Source: Phytomonospora sp040655735 (lineage in GTDB: Bacteria; Actinomycetota; Actinomycetes; Mycobacteriales; Micromonosporaceae). Taken from it: DNA of 64,000 nt. Below, piece after piece: positions 57,221 to 64,000 of this stretch (its first letter is position 1; the number at the start of each line of letters is the position of its first letter). The DNA is taken from the NCBI RefSeq assembly GCF_040655735.1, contig NZ_JBFAKK010000004.1, positions 434,001 through 498,000 of the forward strand, read 5' to 3'. The position numbers were made by a program, and so were the translations under genes. A model generated the notes under the pieces. It was not told where the DNA came from, searched no databases, and worked only from the letters and a program-made list of their open reading frames with translations.

Positions 57221-57436
57221 ATGAGCGACGGCAGCGCCGAACGGACACCGCGCACCTGGCTGATCACCGGTGTCAGAAAGCGAGGGGCCATGGAGATCCT
57301 GACACCGCCGCCTACCAGCAAGGCGCCCGCCGAGTGGTTCACCGGCGACCCGGAGACGCCCGAGACCGTGTGGGGAGCCAAGGTCGGCGACGACGAGTAC
57401 AACGGCCCGCGCGAACGCCCGAGCCAGGGAGGATGA
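57221..57436 (+). pseudogene. SDR/cupin remnant (two truncated genes run together)
   Basis: A 71-codon open frame with a good ribosome-binding site (GGGAGGAGA) reads MSDGSAERTPRTWLITGV, the first strand of an SDR. It then runs straight into MEILTPPPTSKAPAEWFTGD (own ATG at 57290), the stereotyped start of a small cupin. After a few residues it continues ETVWGAKVGDDEYNGPRE, which matches the end of the same cupin family. So the SDR lost everything after its start, and the cupin lost its metal-binding core. It may still be translated as a short peptide, coupled by ATGA to the next gene. Confidence 0.6.
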
Positions 57437-57441
57437 CCGTG

Positions 57442-57828
57442 ATGACGGCCTGGACGAGTGCCGAACTCGGCACGATCGAGGAGACCGACGAGCTGGACCT
57501 GCGCTCGGAGCGCGCCGACGGCAGCCTGCGCGACCCGGTGACCATGTGGGTGGTCCGCCACGGCGACGCGGCCTATGTCCGGCCCGTCAAGGGCCCCGGC
57601 GGCTGGTACCGGGGTGTCCTCACCCGCCATGAGGGCAGCGTCAGCTGCGGAGGCGTCACCAAGGACGTGACCTTCGTCGAAGTCGACGACGACCCGGCGC
57701 TGAACGCGGCCATCGACGACGCCTACCGTGCGAAGTACCGCAGGTACGCCGACGACATCGTCGGCTCGGTCACCAACGACCTGTCCCGCTCGGCGACGCT
57801 GCGTCTCGACCCGCGCCGACCGTCATAG
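57442..57828 (+). CDS. DUF2255 family protein
   Basis: 128-aa cytosolic protein with the DUF2255 pattern: TSAELGTIEETDELDLRSERADGSLRDPVTMWVVRHGDAAYVRPVKGPGGWYRG ... KDVTFVEVDDDPALNAAIDDAYRAKY. The fold is thought to be related to flavin-reductase-like split barrels, but no activity is established. ATG 57442 is preferred because GGGAGG lies 9 bases upstream; an ATG at 57433 touches that site and overlaps the preceding remnant. It overlaps the convergent livF tail by 6 bases. Confidence 0.85.
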   Translation: MTAWTSAELGTIEETDELDLRSERADGSLRDPVTMWVVRHGDAAYVRPVKGPGGWYRGVLTRHEGSVSCGGVTKDVTFVEVDDDPALNAAIDDAYRAKYRRYADDIVGSVTNDLSRSATLRLDPRRPS

Positions 57829-58545
57829 CCCGAGGTAGATCTTGCGCACCCTGGGGTCGTGCTGCAACTCCTGCGAGGTCCCCGACAGCGCCACCGCGCC
57901 GTTCTCCACGACGAGGCACTGCGAGGCCGCCTCGAAGGTGAGCTTCGCGTTCTGCTCCACCAGGACCGTGCTCAGTCCTTCCCGGTGCAGCCGCTGGAGT
58001 ACGGCGAGGATGTCCTCGACGAGCTTGGGCGACAGGCCCATCGACGGCTCGTCGAGGAGGAGCAGCCGGGGCCGCGACATGAGGGCGCGGCCGATGGCGA
58101 GCATCTGCTGCTGCCCGCCGGAGAGCGCTCCGGCGAGGCGGCCGCGCATGTCGCGCAGCATGGGGAAGAGGTCGTATGCCTCGTCGAGGCGGGACCTGGT
58201 CGCCTTGTTCCACGGCCGGCAGTAGGCGCCGAGGAGGAGGTTCTTCTCGACGCTCAGCCCGACGAAGACGTGGCGGCCCTCCGGCACGTAGCCGATGCCG
58301 TGGCGGACCATGTCGTGCGCCTTGACCTTGGCGAGGTCGGTGTCGCCGAAGCGGAGTCCGCCGACCGTGCGCGGCACGAGGCCGAGCAGTGCCTTGAGGG
58401 TCGAGGTCTTCCCGGCGCCGTTGGCGCCGATGACGCCGACCGCCTCGCCGGCCGCGACGTCGAAGCTGATGTCGCGCACCGCGTAGACGCCTCCATAGTG
58501 GACCGACAGGTTCCGGACGCTGAGAGCGGCGGGTGCCTCGTTCAT
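57823..58545 (-). CDS. livF: branched-chain amino acid-type ABC transporter ATPase LivF
   Basis: 240-aa ATPase. Walker A GVIGANGAGKTSTLKALLG, Q-loop region GIGYVPEGRHVFVGLSVEKNLLLGAY (the VPEGR stretch is typical of LivF), signature LSGGQQQMLAIGRAL, Walker B RLLLLDEPSMGLSP and switch LVEQNA. It pairs with the LivG half of the upstream fusion. The start overlaps the preceding stop by 4 bases. Last gene of livKH(MG)F. Confidence 0.94.
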   Translation of the reverse strand: MNEAPAALSVRNLSVHYGGVYAVRDISFDVAAGEAVGVIGANGAGKTSTLKALLGLVPRTVGGLRFGDTDLAKVKAHDMVRHGIGYVPEGRHVFVGLSVEKNLLLGAYCRPWNKATRSRLDEAYDLFPMLRDMRGRLAGALSGGQQQMLAIGRALMSRPRLLLLDEPSMGLSPKLVEDILAVLQRLHREGLSTVLVEQNAKLTFEAASQCLVVENGAVALSGTSQELQHDPRVRKIYLGL

Positions 58546-60371
58546 CGTGTCTCCGTACGGGTCGCCTGGGGAACGTCGTGGGACATCGCCGAGTCGCCCA
58601 GGTAGGCCTCGATGACCTGTGGCGCGACGGCGACCTCGGCGGGCGTGCCCTCGGCGATGACACCGCCGCCGGCGAGCACGGTCACGTGGTCGCACAGGGA
58701 CATGACCAGTCCCATGTTGTGCTCGATGATCACGACGGTGACACCGCTGTCGCGGATGGAGCGGACGATCTCGCCGAGCTGGCGGACCTCCTCGCCGTTG
58801 AGCCCGGCCGCGGGTTCGTCGAGCAGGAGGAGCCGGGGCCGCCGCGCCATCGCACGGGCGATCTCGACCCGGCGCTGGATGCCGTACGGCAGCGCGCTGG
58901 GCCGCAGCGGACCGTAGCCGCCCAGACCGAAGCGGTCGAGGACCTCGGCGGCCTCGGCGCGCATGCCGCGGTCGCGCCGGACGACGCCGACGGGCCACAG
59001 CGGGTACCGCCAGATCCACGTGGTCCGGGTGCGGTCGAGGGCCACGAGAATGTTGTCGGTGACCGTGAGGTCGCCGAACAGGCGCAGGTTCTGGAAGGTG
59101 CGGGCGATGCCGGCCTGCGCGATGCGGTGGGGCCGCGCGCCGGAGACGACGCGGTCGTCGAGCAGGACCCGCCCCGCCGTGGGCTTGTAGAAGCCGCTGA
59201 CCACGTTGAACAGGGTCGTCTTGCCCGAGCCGTTCGGGCCGACGATGCCCCGGATCTGACCGGCCGGCACGGTGAGGCCGACCTCGGTGAGGGCCTTGAC
59301 GCCGCGGAACTGCTTGCTCAGGCCGTCGACGGTCAGCAGCGGCCCGTCGCCGGCCTCGGTGTCCGGTGGAGTCACGGGGTAGGGCGTGAACTCGCCGAGC
59401 GCGGGAACGTCGGCGGACGAGCCGCGGCCGCGTCGCCGCAGGAAGGCGGTGACGCGGGCGGGGAGCCCGGCCAGCCCGGTGGGCGCGAAGACCACCGTGA
59501 GCACGACGATCGAGCCGTAGCCGATCTGCGCGTAGGTGGGGTAGTCGATGAGCAGCTCGCGGACCAGCGTCAGCCCGGCGGCGCCGATCGCGCAGCCCAC
59601 GAGGTTCTGCCGCCCGCCGATGATGACCATGGCCAGCAGCAGGAACATGTTGGCGATGCTGAAGGTCTCGGGCGCGACGTAGCGGATGAGGCCGGCGTAG
59701 AGGACGCCCGCCGCTCCGCCGTAGACGCTCGCGATCAGGAACGCCGTCATGCGCAGCATCGGCACCTCGGCACCGACCGCTCCGGCCGCGAGCGCGTCGT
59801 CGCGCATGGCCCGCATGCGCCGCCCGAGGGGCGTGCGGACCACGAAGAGCCCGAACGCGAGCGCGATGGCGAAGACGATGAGTTCGACATAGTAGAAGAG
59901 GTACGGGCTGGACAGGTCGACGCCGGGCATCGGCGGGACGGGTATCGCCGAGATGCCCTCGGCGCCACCGGCGATCTCGGCGTTGGTGGTCCAGTTGGTG
60001 AAGGCGAGTGCCAGACCGAGGGTGACGATGCCGAGGTAGTGGGACTGCATCCGCAGGGCCGGCAGGCCGACGGTGAGCCCGGCGACGGCCGTCGCGGCGA
60101 TGGCCAGGACCGCCGCGGTCCAGAACCCGAGACCGGCCTTGGTGGTGAGGATCGCGGTGACGTAGGCGCCCAGGCCGAAGAAGGCGATCTGGGCGAGGTT
60201 GATCTGGCCGGCGATGCCCATGACGAGGCCGAGGCCGACGGCGAGGATCGCGAACAGCAGCATGACGTCGACGACGTGGATGGCGTAGGTGTCGAGCCGG
60301 TACGGGAGGAGCCACGCGAGGGCCCCGGCCGAGACGAGTGCGGCCAGACGGAACTTGGCGGATCTGGTCAT
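58542..60371 (-). CDS. LivM-LivG fusion: permease plus ATPase of the same importer
   Basis: 609 aa. The N-terminal half (1-about 310) is a LivM-type permease with about nine membrane helices (LLFAILAVGLGLVMGIAGQINLAQIAFFGLGAYVTAIL; EVPMLRMTAFLIASVYGGAAGVLYAG; VIIGGRQNLVGCAIGAAG). A 30-residue linker leads to a LivG ATPase (about 345-600): Walker A GIVGPNGSGKTTLFNVVSGFY, TFQNLRLFGDLTV, signature-region ALPYGIQRRVEIARAMA (LSxGQ replaced by LPYGIQ, usual for LivG), Walker B LLLLDEPAAGLN, switch IIEHNMGLVM. The MG fusion is found in many actinobacterial and proteobacterial Liv systems. ATG at 60371 overlaps the livH stop by 4 bases. Confidence 0.95.
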   Translation of the reverse strand: MTRSAKFRLAALVSAGALAWLLPYRLDTYAIHVVDVMLLFAILAVGLGLVMGIAGQINLAQIAFFGLGAYVTAILTTKAGLGFWTAAVLAIAATAVAGLTVGLPALRMQSHYLGIVTLGLALAFTNWTTNAEIAGGAEGISAIPVPPMPGVDLSSPYLFYYVELIVFAIALAFGLFVVRTPLGRRMRAMRDDALAAGAVGAEVPMLRMTAFLIASVYGGAAGVLYAGLIRYVAPETFSIANMFLLLAMVIIGGRQNLVGCAIGAAGLTLVRELLIDYPTYAQIGYGSIVVLTVVFAPTGLAGLPARVTAFLRRRGRGSSADVPALGEFTPYPVTPPDTEAGDGPLLTVDGLSKQFRGVKALTEVGLTVPAGQIRGIVGPNGSGKTTLFNVVSGFYKPTAGRVLLDDRVVSGARPHRIAQAGIARTFQNLRLFGDLTVTDNILVALDRTRTTWIWRYPLWPVGVVRRDRGMRAEAAEVLDRFGLGGYGPLRPSALPYGIQRRVEIARAMARRPRLLLLDEPAAGLNGEEVRQLGEIVRSIRDSGVTVVIIEHNMGLVMSLCDHVTVLAGGGVIAEGTPAEVAVAPQVIEAYLGDSAMSHDVPQATRTETR

Positions 60372-61237
60372 GCCCGGTTCACCGTGGTCTCTCCGAAGAT
60401 GCCGGTCGGCCGGATCATGATGATCGCGGTGAACACGACGAAGGTCACCAGGTCGGAATAGCCCTGGAAGTGTCCGGCCGAGAAGGAGTCGAGGATGCCG
60501 ATCGCGAGGCCGCCGAGGATCGCGCCGGGGATGTTGCCGAAGCCGCCGAGGATGGCGCCGGCGAAGCCCTTGATGCCGAGCGTCCCGCCCATCGCGGGGC
60601 TCACGTAGAGCATCGGCCCGACCAGGCCTCCGGCGAGCGCGGCCAGTCCGGCGCCGATGACGAAGGCGATGGCGTTGCTGCGCCCGACGTGCACGCCGAC
60701 GGCGGTGGCGGCCTCGTGGTCCATGGCGACGGCCTGCATCGCGGCGCCGCGCTTGGTGCGCTGCAGGAAAGCCATCAGCAGGAGCGTCGCGGCGGCGGCG
60801 ATGCCCAGGACCATGATGTCGTAGGTGCGGATGCGGATGCCGAACACGTCGAGCGGCTGCGTGGCGACCGGTGAGGGCACGGCCCGGCCGGTCGCGCCCC
60901 AGATGAGGATCGCCAGGGCCTCCAGGACGATGCCGAAGCCGATGGTGCCGATCAGCATCAGGTCGAAGTCCTTGTTCTCCAAGGGCCGCAGGGCGCGTTC
61001 GATGATCACGCCGATCAGTCCGGTCACGGCGATGGCGACGACCATGGCGACGGCGAAGGGGACCTGCGTCGACAGGTAGAAGGTGGAGACGAGGTAGGCG
61101 CCGACCATGACCACGTTGCCGTGCGCGAAGTTGACCAGCCCCATCGTGCGGTAGACCAGGGAGAAGCCCATGGCCACCAGGGCGTAGACCGCGCCGAGGC
61201 TGACACCGCCGATGAACGTCTGAATGGTGAGCTGCAT
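60368..61237 (-). CDS. livH: branched-chain amino acid-type ABC permease LivH
   Basis: 289-aa permease with eight or so transmembrane helices: TIQTFIGGVSLGAVYALVAMGFSLVYRTMGLVNFAHGNVVMVGAY is the LivH opening, and GFAGAILGGFGNIPGAILGGLAIGILDSF the conserved coupling region. ATG 61237 is chosen for GAGGAGAACC directly upstream; an in-frame ATG at 61249 lies inside that site. Downstream of livK by 83 bases that contain a strong hairpin. Confidence 0.95.
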   Translation of the reverse strand: MQLTIQTFIGGVSLGAVYALVAMGFSLVYRTMGLVNFAHGNVVMVGAYLVSTFYLSTQVPFAVAMVVAIAVTGLIGVIIERALRPLENKDFDLMLIGTIGFGIVLEALAILIWGATGRAVPSPVATQPLDVFGIRIRTYDIMVLGIAAAATLLLMAFLQRTKRGAAMQAVAMDHEAATAVGVHVGRSNAIAFVIGAGLAALAGGLVGPMLYVSPAMGGTLGIKGFAGAILGGFGNIPGAILGGLAIGILDSFSAGHFQGYSDLVTFVVFTAIIMIRPTGIFGETTVNRA

Positions 61238-61283
61238 GGTTCTCCTCATGCGTGCCGCCGACGGGACCGCCCGCGGCGCGGTG

Positions 61284-61314
61284 ACGTGGGCGGCCGTTGA
61301 CCGGCCGCCCACGT
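61284..61314 (-). terminator. attenuating hairpin between livK and livH
   Basis: ACGTGGGCGGCCG and CGGCCGCCCACGT form a perfect 13-bp stem with a 5-base loop, 6 bases beyond the livK stop. As for the rhamnose importer, it probably limits read-through so the binding protein is made in excess. Confidence 0.7.
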
Positions 61315-61320
61315 GTCGGC

Positions 61321-62469
61321 TCAGGAAGGCTCGGCCACGAGTTCGCCGTTGGTGATGACACCGATCGACGTGGCGGTGATGCCCACGCCGGTGCCGTCGA
61401 AGGCGAAGTCGCCGAGCAGCCCGGTGTGCTTCGTCGCGCGGATCGCGTCGGCCAGCGCCTGCCCGGTCGCGACGTTGCTGGTCTTCAGCGCGGTCAGCAG
61501 GATCTGGGCGCCGTCGTAGGCCTTCGCGCCGTGCATCTCGGCCTCCTCGCCGTAGGCGGCGAGATAGGCCGCGGCGAAGGTCTTGGCGGCCTCGCTGACG
61601 TCGTTGCCGAGGTAGGGGGAGCTGACGATGGTGCCCTCGACGTTGGCGGCGCCGGCGGTGTCGGCGAACACGGGCGTGCCCTGCGGGGCGGCGCCGGCGA
61701 AGGGGACGGTGATGCCCAGGGACCGGGCCTGCTTGACGATGAGTCCGGACTCGACCTCTTCGGCGCCGAGGAAGATCAGGTCGGGCTTCTGCTGCCCGAT
61801 CGTGGTCAGCGCGGCGCTGAAGTCCTTCTGCTCGGTGGTGACGACCTGGTCGGCGACCGGTGTCACGCCACGGGAGGCGAGTGCCGCGGTGAACGCGTCG
61901 TGCTCGCCCTTTCCGTAGGAGCCGTTGTTGGTGATGAGGGCGATCTTCTTGTAGCCCTTGGTCGTCACGACGTACTCGGCGAGGGTCTCGTCGTAGGTGA
62001 CGCTGGTGGGGCCGTTGAGGAAGAGGAAGGGGCTCTGCACGGCGATGAGGCCGGGCGACTGCCCGGAGGTGATGTTGGGGATCGCGGCTTCCTTGAGGAT
62101 CGGCGCCATCGCGATGGTCACCGCGCTCTCGGCGGTGCCCAGCATCGCGATGTAGCCCTCGCTGGCGATCTTGCGGGCGATGTTGGTGCCGACGGTCGGG
62201 TCGCCCTGGTCGTCGAAGACGTCGAGCTGGATCGGGCGCCCGTTGACGCCGCCGGCGTTGTTCCACTCGTCGACGGCGAGCTTGGCGCCCTTGAGCTCCC
62301 AGGCGCCCAGCGAGCTGAGCTGGCCGCTCTGGGCGTCGACGAGCGCGATCTTGATGGGGCCCGTGCCGCTGTCGGACGACTCGTTGTTGCTTCCGGGTGC
62401 GCTACAGCCGGCCGACAGCGCGGCGGTGAGGAGGACGACGGCGACACGCCGGCGCACGGATGGTGACAT
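61321..62469 (-). CDS. livK: Liv-type ABC importer substrate-binding lipoprotein
   Basis: 382-aa periplasmic-binding-protein of the LivJ/LivK (receptor family ligand-binding) class, lipid-anchored at Cys22 (AALSAGCSAPG). The mature chain starts IKIALVDAQSGQLSSLGAWELKGAKLAVDEWNNAGGVNGRPI, followed by GTAESAVTIAMAPILKEAAIPNITSGQSP and ITNNGSYGKGEHDAFTAAL. The substrate need not be an amino acid: this class also binds aromatic acids, amides and other small acids. The adjacent ThDP enzyme and cupin suggest an aromatic or alpha-keto acid. It opens the livKH(MG)F operon. Confidence 0.92.
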   Translation of the reverse strand: MSPSVRRRVAVVLLTAALSAGCSAPGSNNESSDSGTGPIKIALVDAQSGQLSSLGAWELKGAKLAVDEWNNAGGVNGRPIQLDVFDDQGDPTVGTNIARKIASEGYIAMLGTAESAVTIAMAPILKEAAIPNITSGQSPGLIAVQSPFLFLNGPTSVTYDETLAEYVVTTKGYKKIALITNNGSYGKGEHDAFTAALASRGVTPVADQVVTTEQKDFSAALTTIGQQKPDLIFLGAEEVESGLIVKQARSLGITVPFAGAAPQGTPVFADTAGAANVEGTIVSSPYLGNDVSEAAKTFAAAYLAAYGEEAEMHGAKAYDGAQILLTALKTSNVATGQALADAIRATKHTGLLGDFAFDGTGVGITATSIGVITNGELVAEPS

Positions 62470-62502
62470 GGCAGTACACCTCGAATTTCGCGAGAGGGTC
62501 GG

Positions 62503-62880
62503 TCAGTTGACCGGCAGCCGGCCGTGTGGGCCGTAGATGAAGACGAGCCACAGCGGCTCCCGGCCGGTGTTGCGGTGCTGGTGCATCACGCCCTTGGGGA
62601 TGAACATGAAGCTGTGCTCGGAGAAGGGGACCGGCTCATCGGATCCCTCGGTGAGCACCTCGCCGTTGCCCCGGACGATGAAGTCGATCTCCTCCGACTC
62701 CGGGTGGTTGTGCAGGGAACTCGACTCCCCGGGCTCGAAGATGGTCAGGCCGCCGGTGAGGAACTCGCTGCCGAGGCTGTGCTCGTCGACGATCTTGAAG
62801 ACCTTGCGGCGAAAACCCGGATCGTCGAGACCGAGCCAGAGCGGATGGGACACATCGAAGGGGTCGATCACGTGAATCAT
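62503..62880 (-). CDS. cupin domain protein
   Basis: 125-aa single cupin. Motif 1 LHNHPESEEIDFIVRGNGEVLTEG gives His-His-Glu, and motif 2 PKGVMHQHRNTGREPLWLVFIYGPHG gives the final His. It opens MIHVIDPFDVSHPLWLGLDD and has no signal. The start at 62880 follows GAGAGGCG. It lies 13 bases after the ThDP-enzyme stop on the same strand and 33 bases before livK, so all six genes may be one operon for import and breakdown of one compound. Isomerase or dioxygenase function is possible. Confidence 0.85.
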   Translation of the reverse strand: MIHVIDPFDVSHPLWLGLDDPGFRRKVFKIVDEHSLGSEFLTGGLTIFEPGESSSLHNHPESEEIDFIVRGNGEVLTEGSDEPVPFSEHSFMFIPKGVMHQHRNTGREPLWLVFIYGPHGRLPVN

Positions 62881-62893
62881 GGCGGTGCGCCTC

Positions 62894-64000
62894 TCAGTCG
62901 AAGACTCCCTGGTAGATGTCGGTGATGTTCCAGTGGCCGGGGGTCGGCACCGGTTCGTTGACCATGGGCACGTCGAGGACGACCGTCCGGCGGCGCCCGA
63001 CCGCGCTCCGCAGTGCCGGGGCGAGATCGGCGGCCCGCTCGACCGTGACGCCGTCGGCTCCGCAGGCGCGGCCGAGGGCGGCGAAGTCGGGACTGTAGGG
63101 CTCGCCGTCGGGGTCGCGGAACTCGCAGCCGTACCCGCGCCCGAAGTTCGCCCGCTGCAGGTCGGCGATGGTCCCGTGGGCACGGTTGTTCATGACGAGG
63201 AAGATCACCGGCAGTCCGCGCTCGACGGCCAGCGGCACCGCCGGCAGTTGCGCGCTCATGCCGCCGTCCCCTACGAGGGCCACCACGACACGGCCGGGGT
63301 CGGCGATCTGCGCGCCCAGCGCGGCGGCCGGGCCGAAGCCCATCGTGGACAGCCCGCCCGGAGTGATGAAACGGCCCCCGGCCGGCAGGGGATAGCACTG
63401 GGCCACCCCGTTCTTGTTCCAGCCGACGTCGGTGACCAGGACCGCGTCGGCGGGCAGGGCCTCACGTACGTCCCGCAGGATCCGCTCGGGACGCAAGGGG
63501 AACTGCTCGCTCGTGCCGCGGTGGGCGCTCGCGGCGAACAGCTCGCTTCTCGCCTCGTGGATCCGGGCGCGCAGGTCCGGCCGCGACCGGTTGACGCCGC
63601 GCTCGCCCATCACGCGGTTGACCGCGGTCAGGGCGAGGGTCGCGTCGGCGACCGCGCCCAGTTCGACCGGGTAGTTGCGGCCGATCTCGGCGGGGTCGAC
63701 GTCGATCTGGAGCAGCCGCGACGGAGGCATCCGCCAGGTGTGGGCGGGGTTCCACGAGCTGGAGTCGGTCTCGGCGAAGCGGGTCGCCACGGCGAGCACG
63801 ACGTCGGCTTCCCGCGTGTAGTCGTTGGTGAGTTCCAGGCCCCAGAAGCCCGTCATGCCAAGGACGAGGGGGTGGTCGTCGGGTACCGAGCCCTTCGCCA
63901 TGAGCGAGTGGGCGATCGGCACGTCGAGCGTCTCGGCGAGGTCGAGGAGCGCCCGTGCGCCCTCGGTGCCGCGAAGCCCGCCGCCGACGTAGATCAGCGG
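62894..64000 (-). CDS. thiamine-diphosphate-dependent enzyme, acetolactate synthase-like (partial, N-terminus beyond window)
   Basis: The visible 368 residues cover the end of the N-terminal Pyr-domain linker (PLIYVGGGLRGTEGARALLDLAETLDVPIAHS), the middle transhydrogenase-like domain (DHPLVLGMTGFWGLELTNDYTREADVVLAVATRF) and the C-terminal PP domain with the ThDP motif GDGGMSAQLPAVPLAVERGLPVIFLVMNNRAHG (GDG...NN). The frame is open at base 64000, so roughly 180-200 N-terminal residues are missing. Family members include acetolactate synthase, benzoylformate and phenylpyruvate decarboxylases and sulfoacetaldehyde acetyltransferase. With a Liv importer and cupin downstream, an alpha-keto or aromatic acid decarboxylase is more likely than biosynthetic IlvB. 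No small regulatory subunit is nearby. Confidence 0.88.
   Translation of the reverse strand, partial: PLIYVGGGLRGTEGARALLDLAETLDVPIAHSLMAKGSVPDDHPLVLGMTGFWGLELTNDYTREADVVLAVATRFAETDSSSWNPAHTWRMPPSRLLQIDVDPAEIGRNYPVELGAVADATLALTAVNRVMGERGVNRSRPDLRARIHEARSELFAASAHRGTSEQFPLRPERILRDVREALPADAVLVTDVGWNKNGVAQCYPLPAGGRFITPGGLSTMGFGPAAALGAQIADPGRVVVALVGDGGMSAQLPAVPLAVERGLPVIFLVMNNRAHGTIADLQRANFGRGYGCEFRDPDGEPYSPDFAALGRACGADGVTVERAADLAPALRSAVGRRRTVVLDVPMVNEPVPTPGHWNITDIYQGVFD

Overview
The window looks like chromosomal DNA of a high-GC mycelial-type actinobacterium. Nearly every gene has G/C-rich third codon positions, GTG starts and 4-bp ATGA/GTGA overlaps are common, and several promoters place the -10 box directly before the start codon, which suggests leaderless mRNAs. 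The gene content also fits a soil actinomycete: a narGHJI respiratory nitrate reductase, a DevR/DevS-type pair with many universal stress proteins, Tat- and Sec-exported plant polysaccharide hydrolases, and mycothiol-type DinB proteins. The genus cannot be named from sequence alone. I see no tRNA, rRNA, CRISPR array, insertion sequence or prophage.

Layout. 1-6.1 kb: an ABC-2 type ATPase cut by the left edge, a cytochrome P450, an ASCH protein, a divergent ArsR regulator/questin-oxidase-like pair, and a GlxA-type AraC regulator divergent from a cupin. 6.1-14.3 kb: narGHJI on the minus strand and narK divergent on the plus strand. 14.3-23.9 kb: mixed housekeeping and stress genes (DHFR-like reductases, Spo0M, a CNNM/CorC protein, a PHB-depolymerase-like esterase, an ArsR+SRPBCC pair, a STAS protein). 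24.0-25.9 kb: a secreted pectate lyase with a textbook LacI-type operator. 26.0-29.2 kb: a STAND NTPase with TPR repeats and a GNAT acetyltransferase. 29.3-41.1 kb: a complete L-rhamnose utilisation locus (GH78 rhamnosidase, ABC importer, LacI repressor, isomerase, fused aldolase-dehydrogenase, kinase). 41.1-47.4 kb: an Hsp70-membrane fusion, a GH11 xylanase, a subtilisin-like protease and a small exported protein. 47.5-54.3 kb: a dormancy/hypoxia-type cluster (three universal stress proteins, a cNMP-domain protein, DevR and DevS). 54.4-57.8 kb: small oxidoreductases. 57.8-64 kb: a Liv-type branched-chain/aromatic substrate ABC importer, a cupin, and a ThDP enzyme cut by the right edge.

How the genes fit together. 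The rhamnose locus is a closed circuit. Three promoters (rhamnosidase, ABC importer, isomerase operon) carry the same 12-bp palindrome TGAAWCGTTTCA, and the only LacI repressor of the locus lies between them. Pectate lyase and rhamnosidase fit attack on pectin/rhamnogalacturonan, and the xylanase adds hemicellulose. The nitrate reductase and the stress-protein cluster may share control: a DosR-like box (AGGGACTTTCG core) occurs as an inverted pair between a stress protein and the cNMP-domain gene, and the same 11-mer lies just upstream of narK.

A recurring oddity is gene decay. At least four remnants (DHFR-like, flavodoxin-like, SDR/cupin, cation-efflux) keep recognisable ends but have lost the middle or one end. 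A fifth, SMI1-like, tail is less certain.
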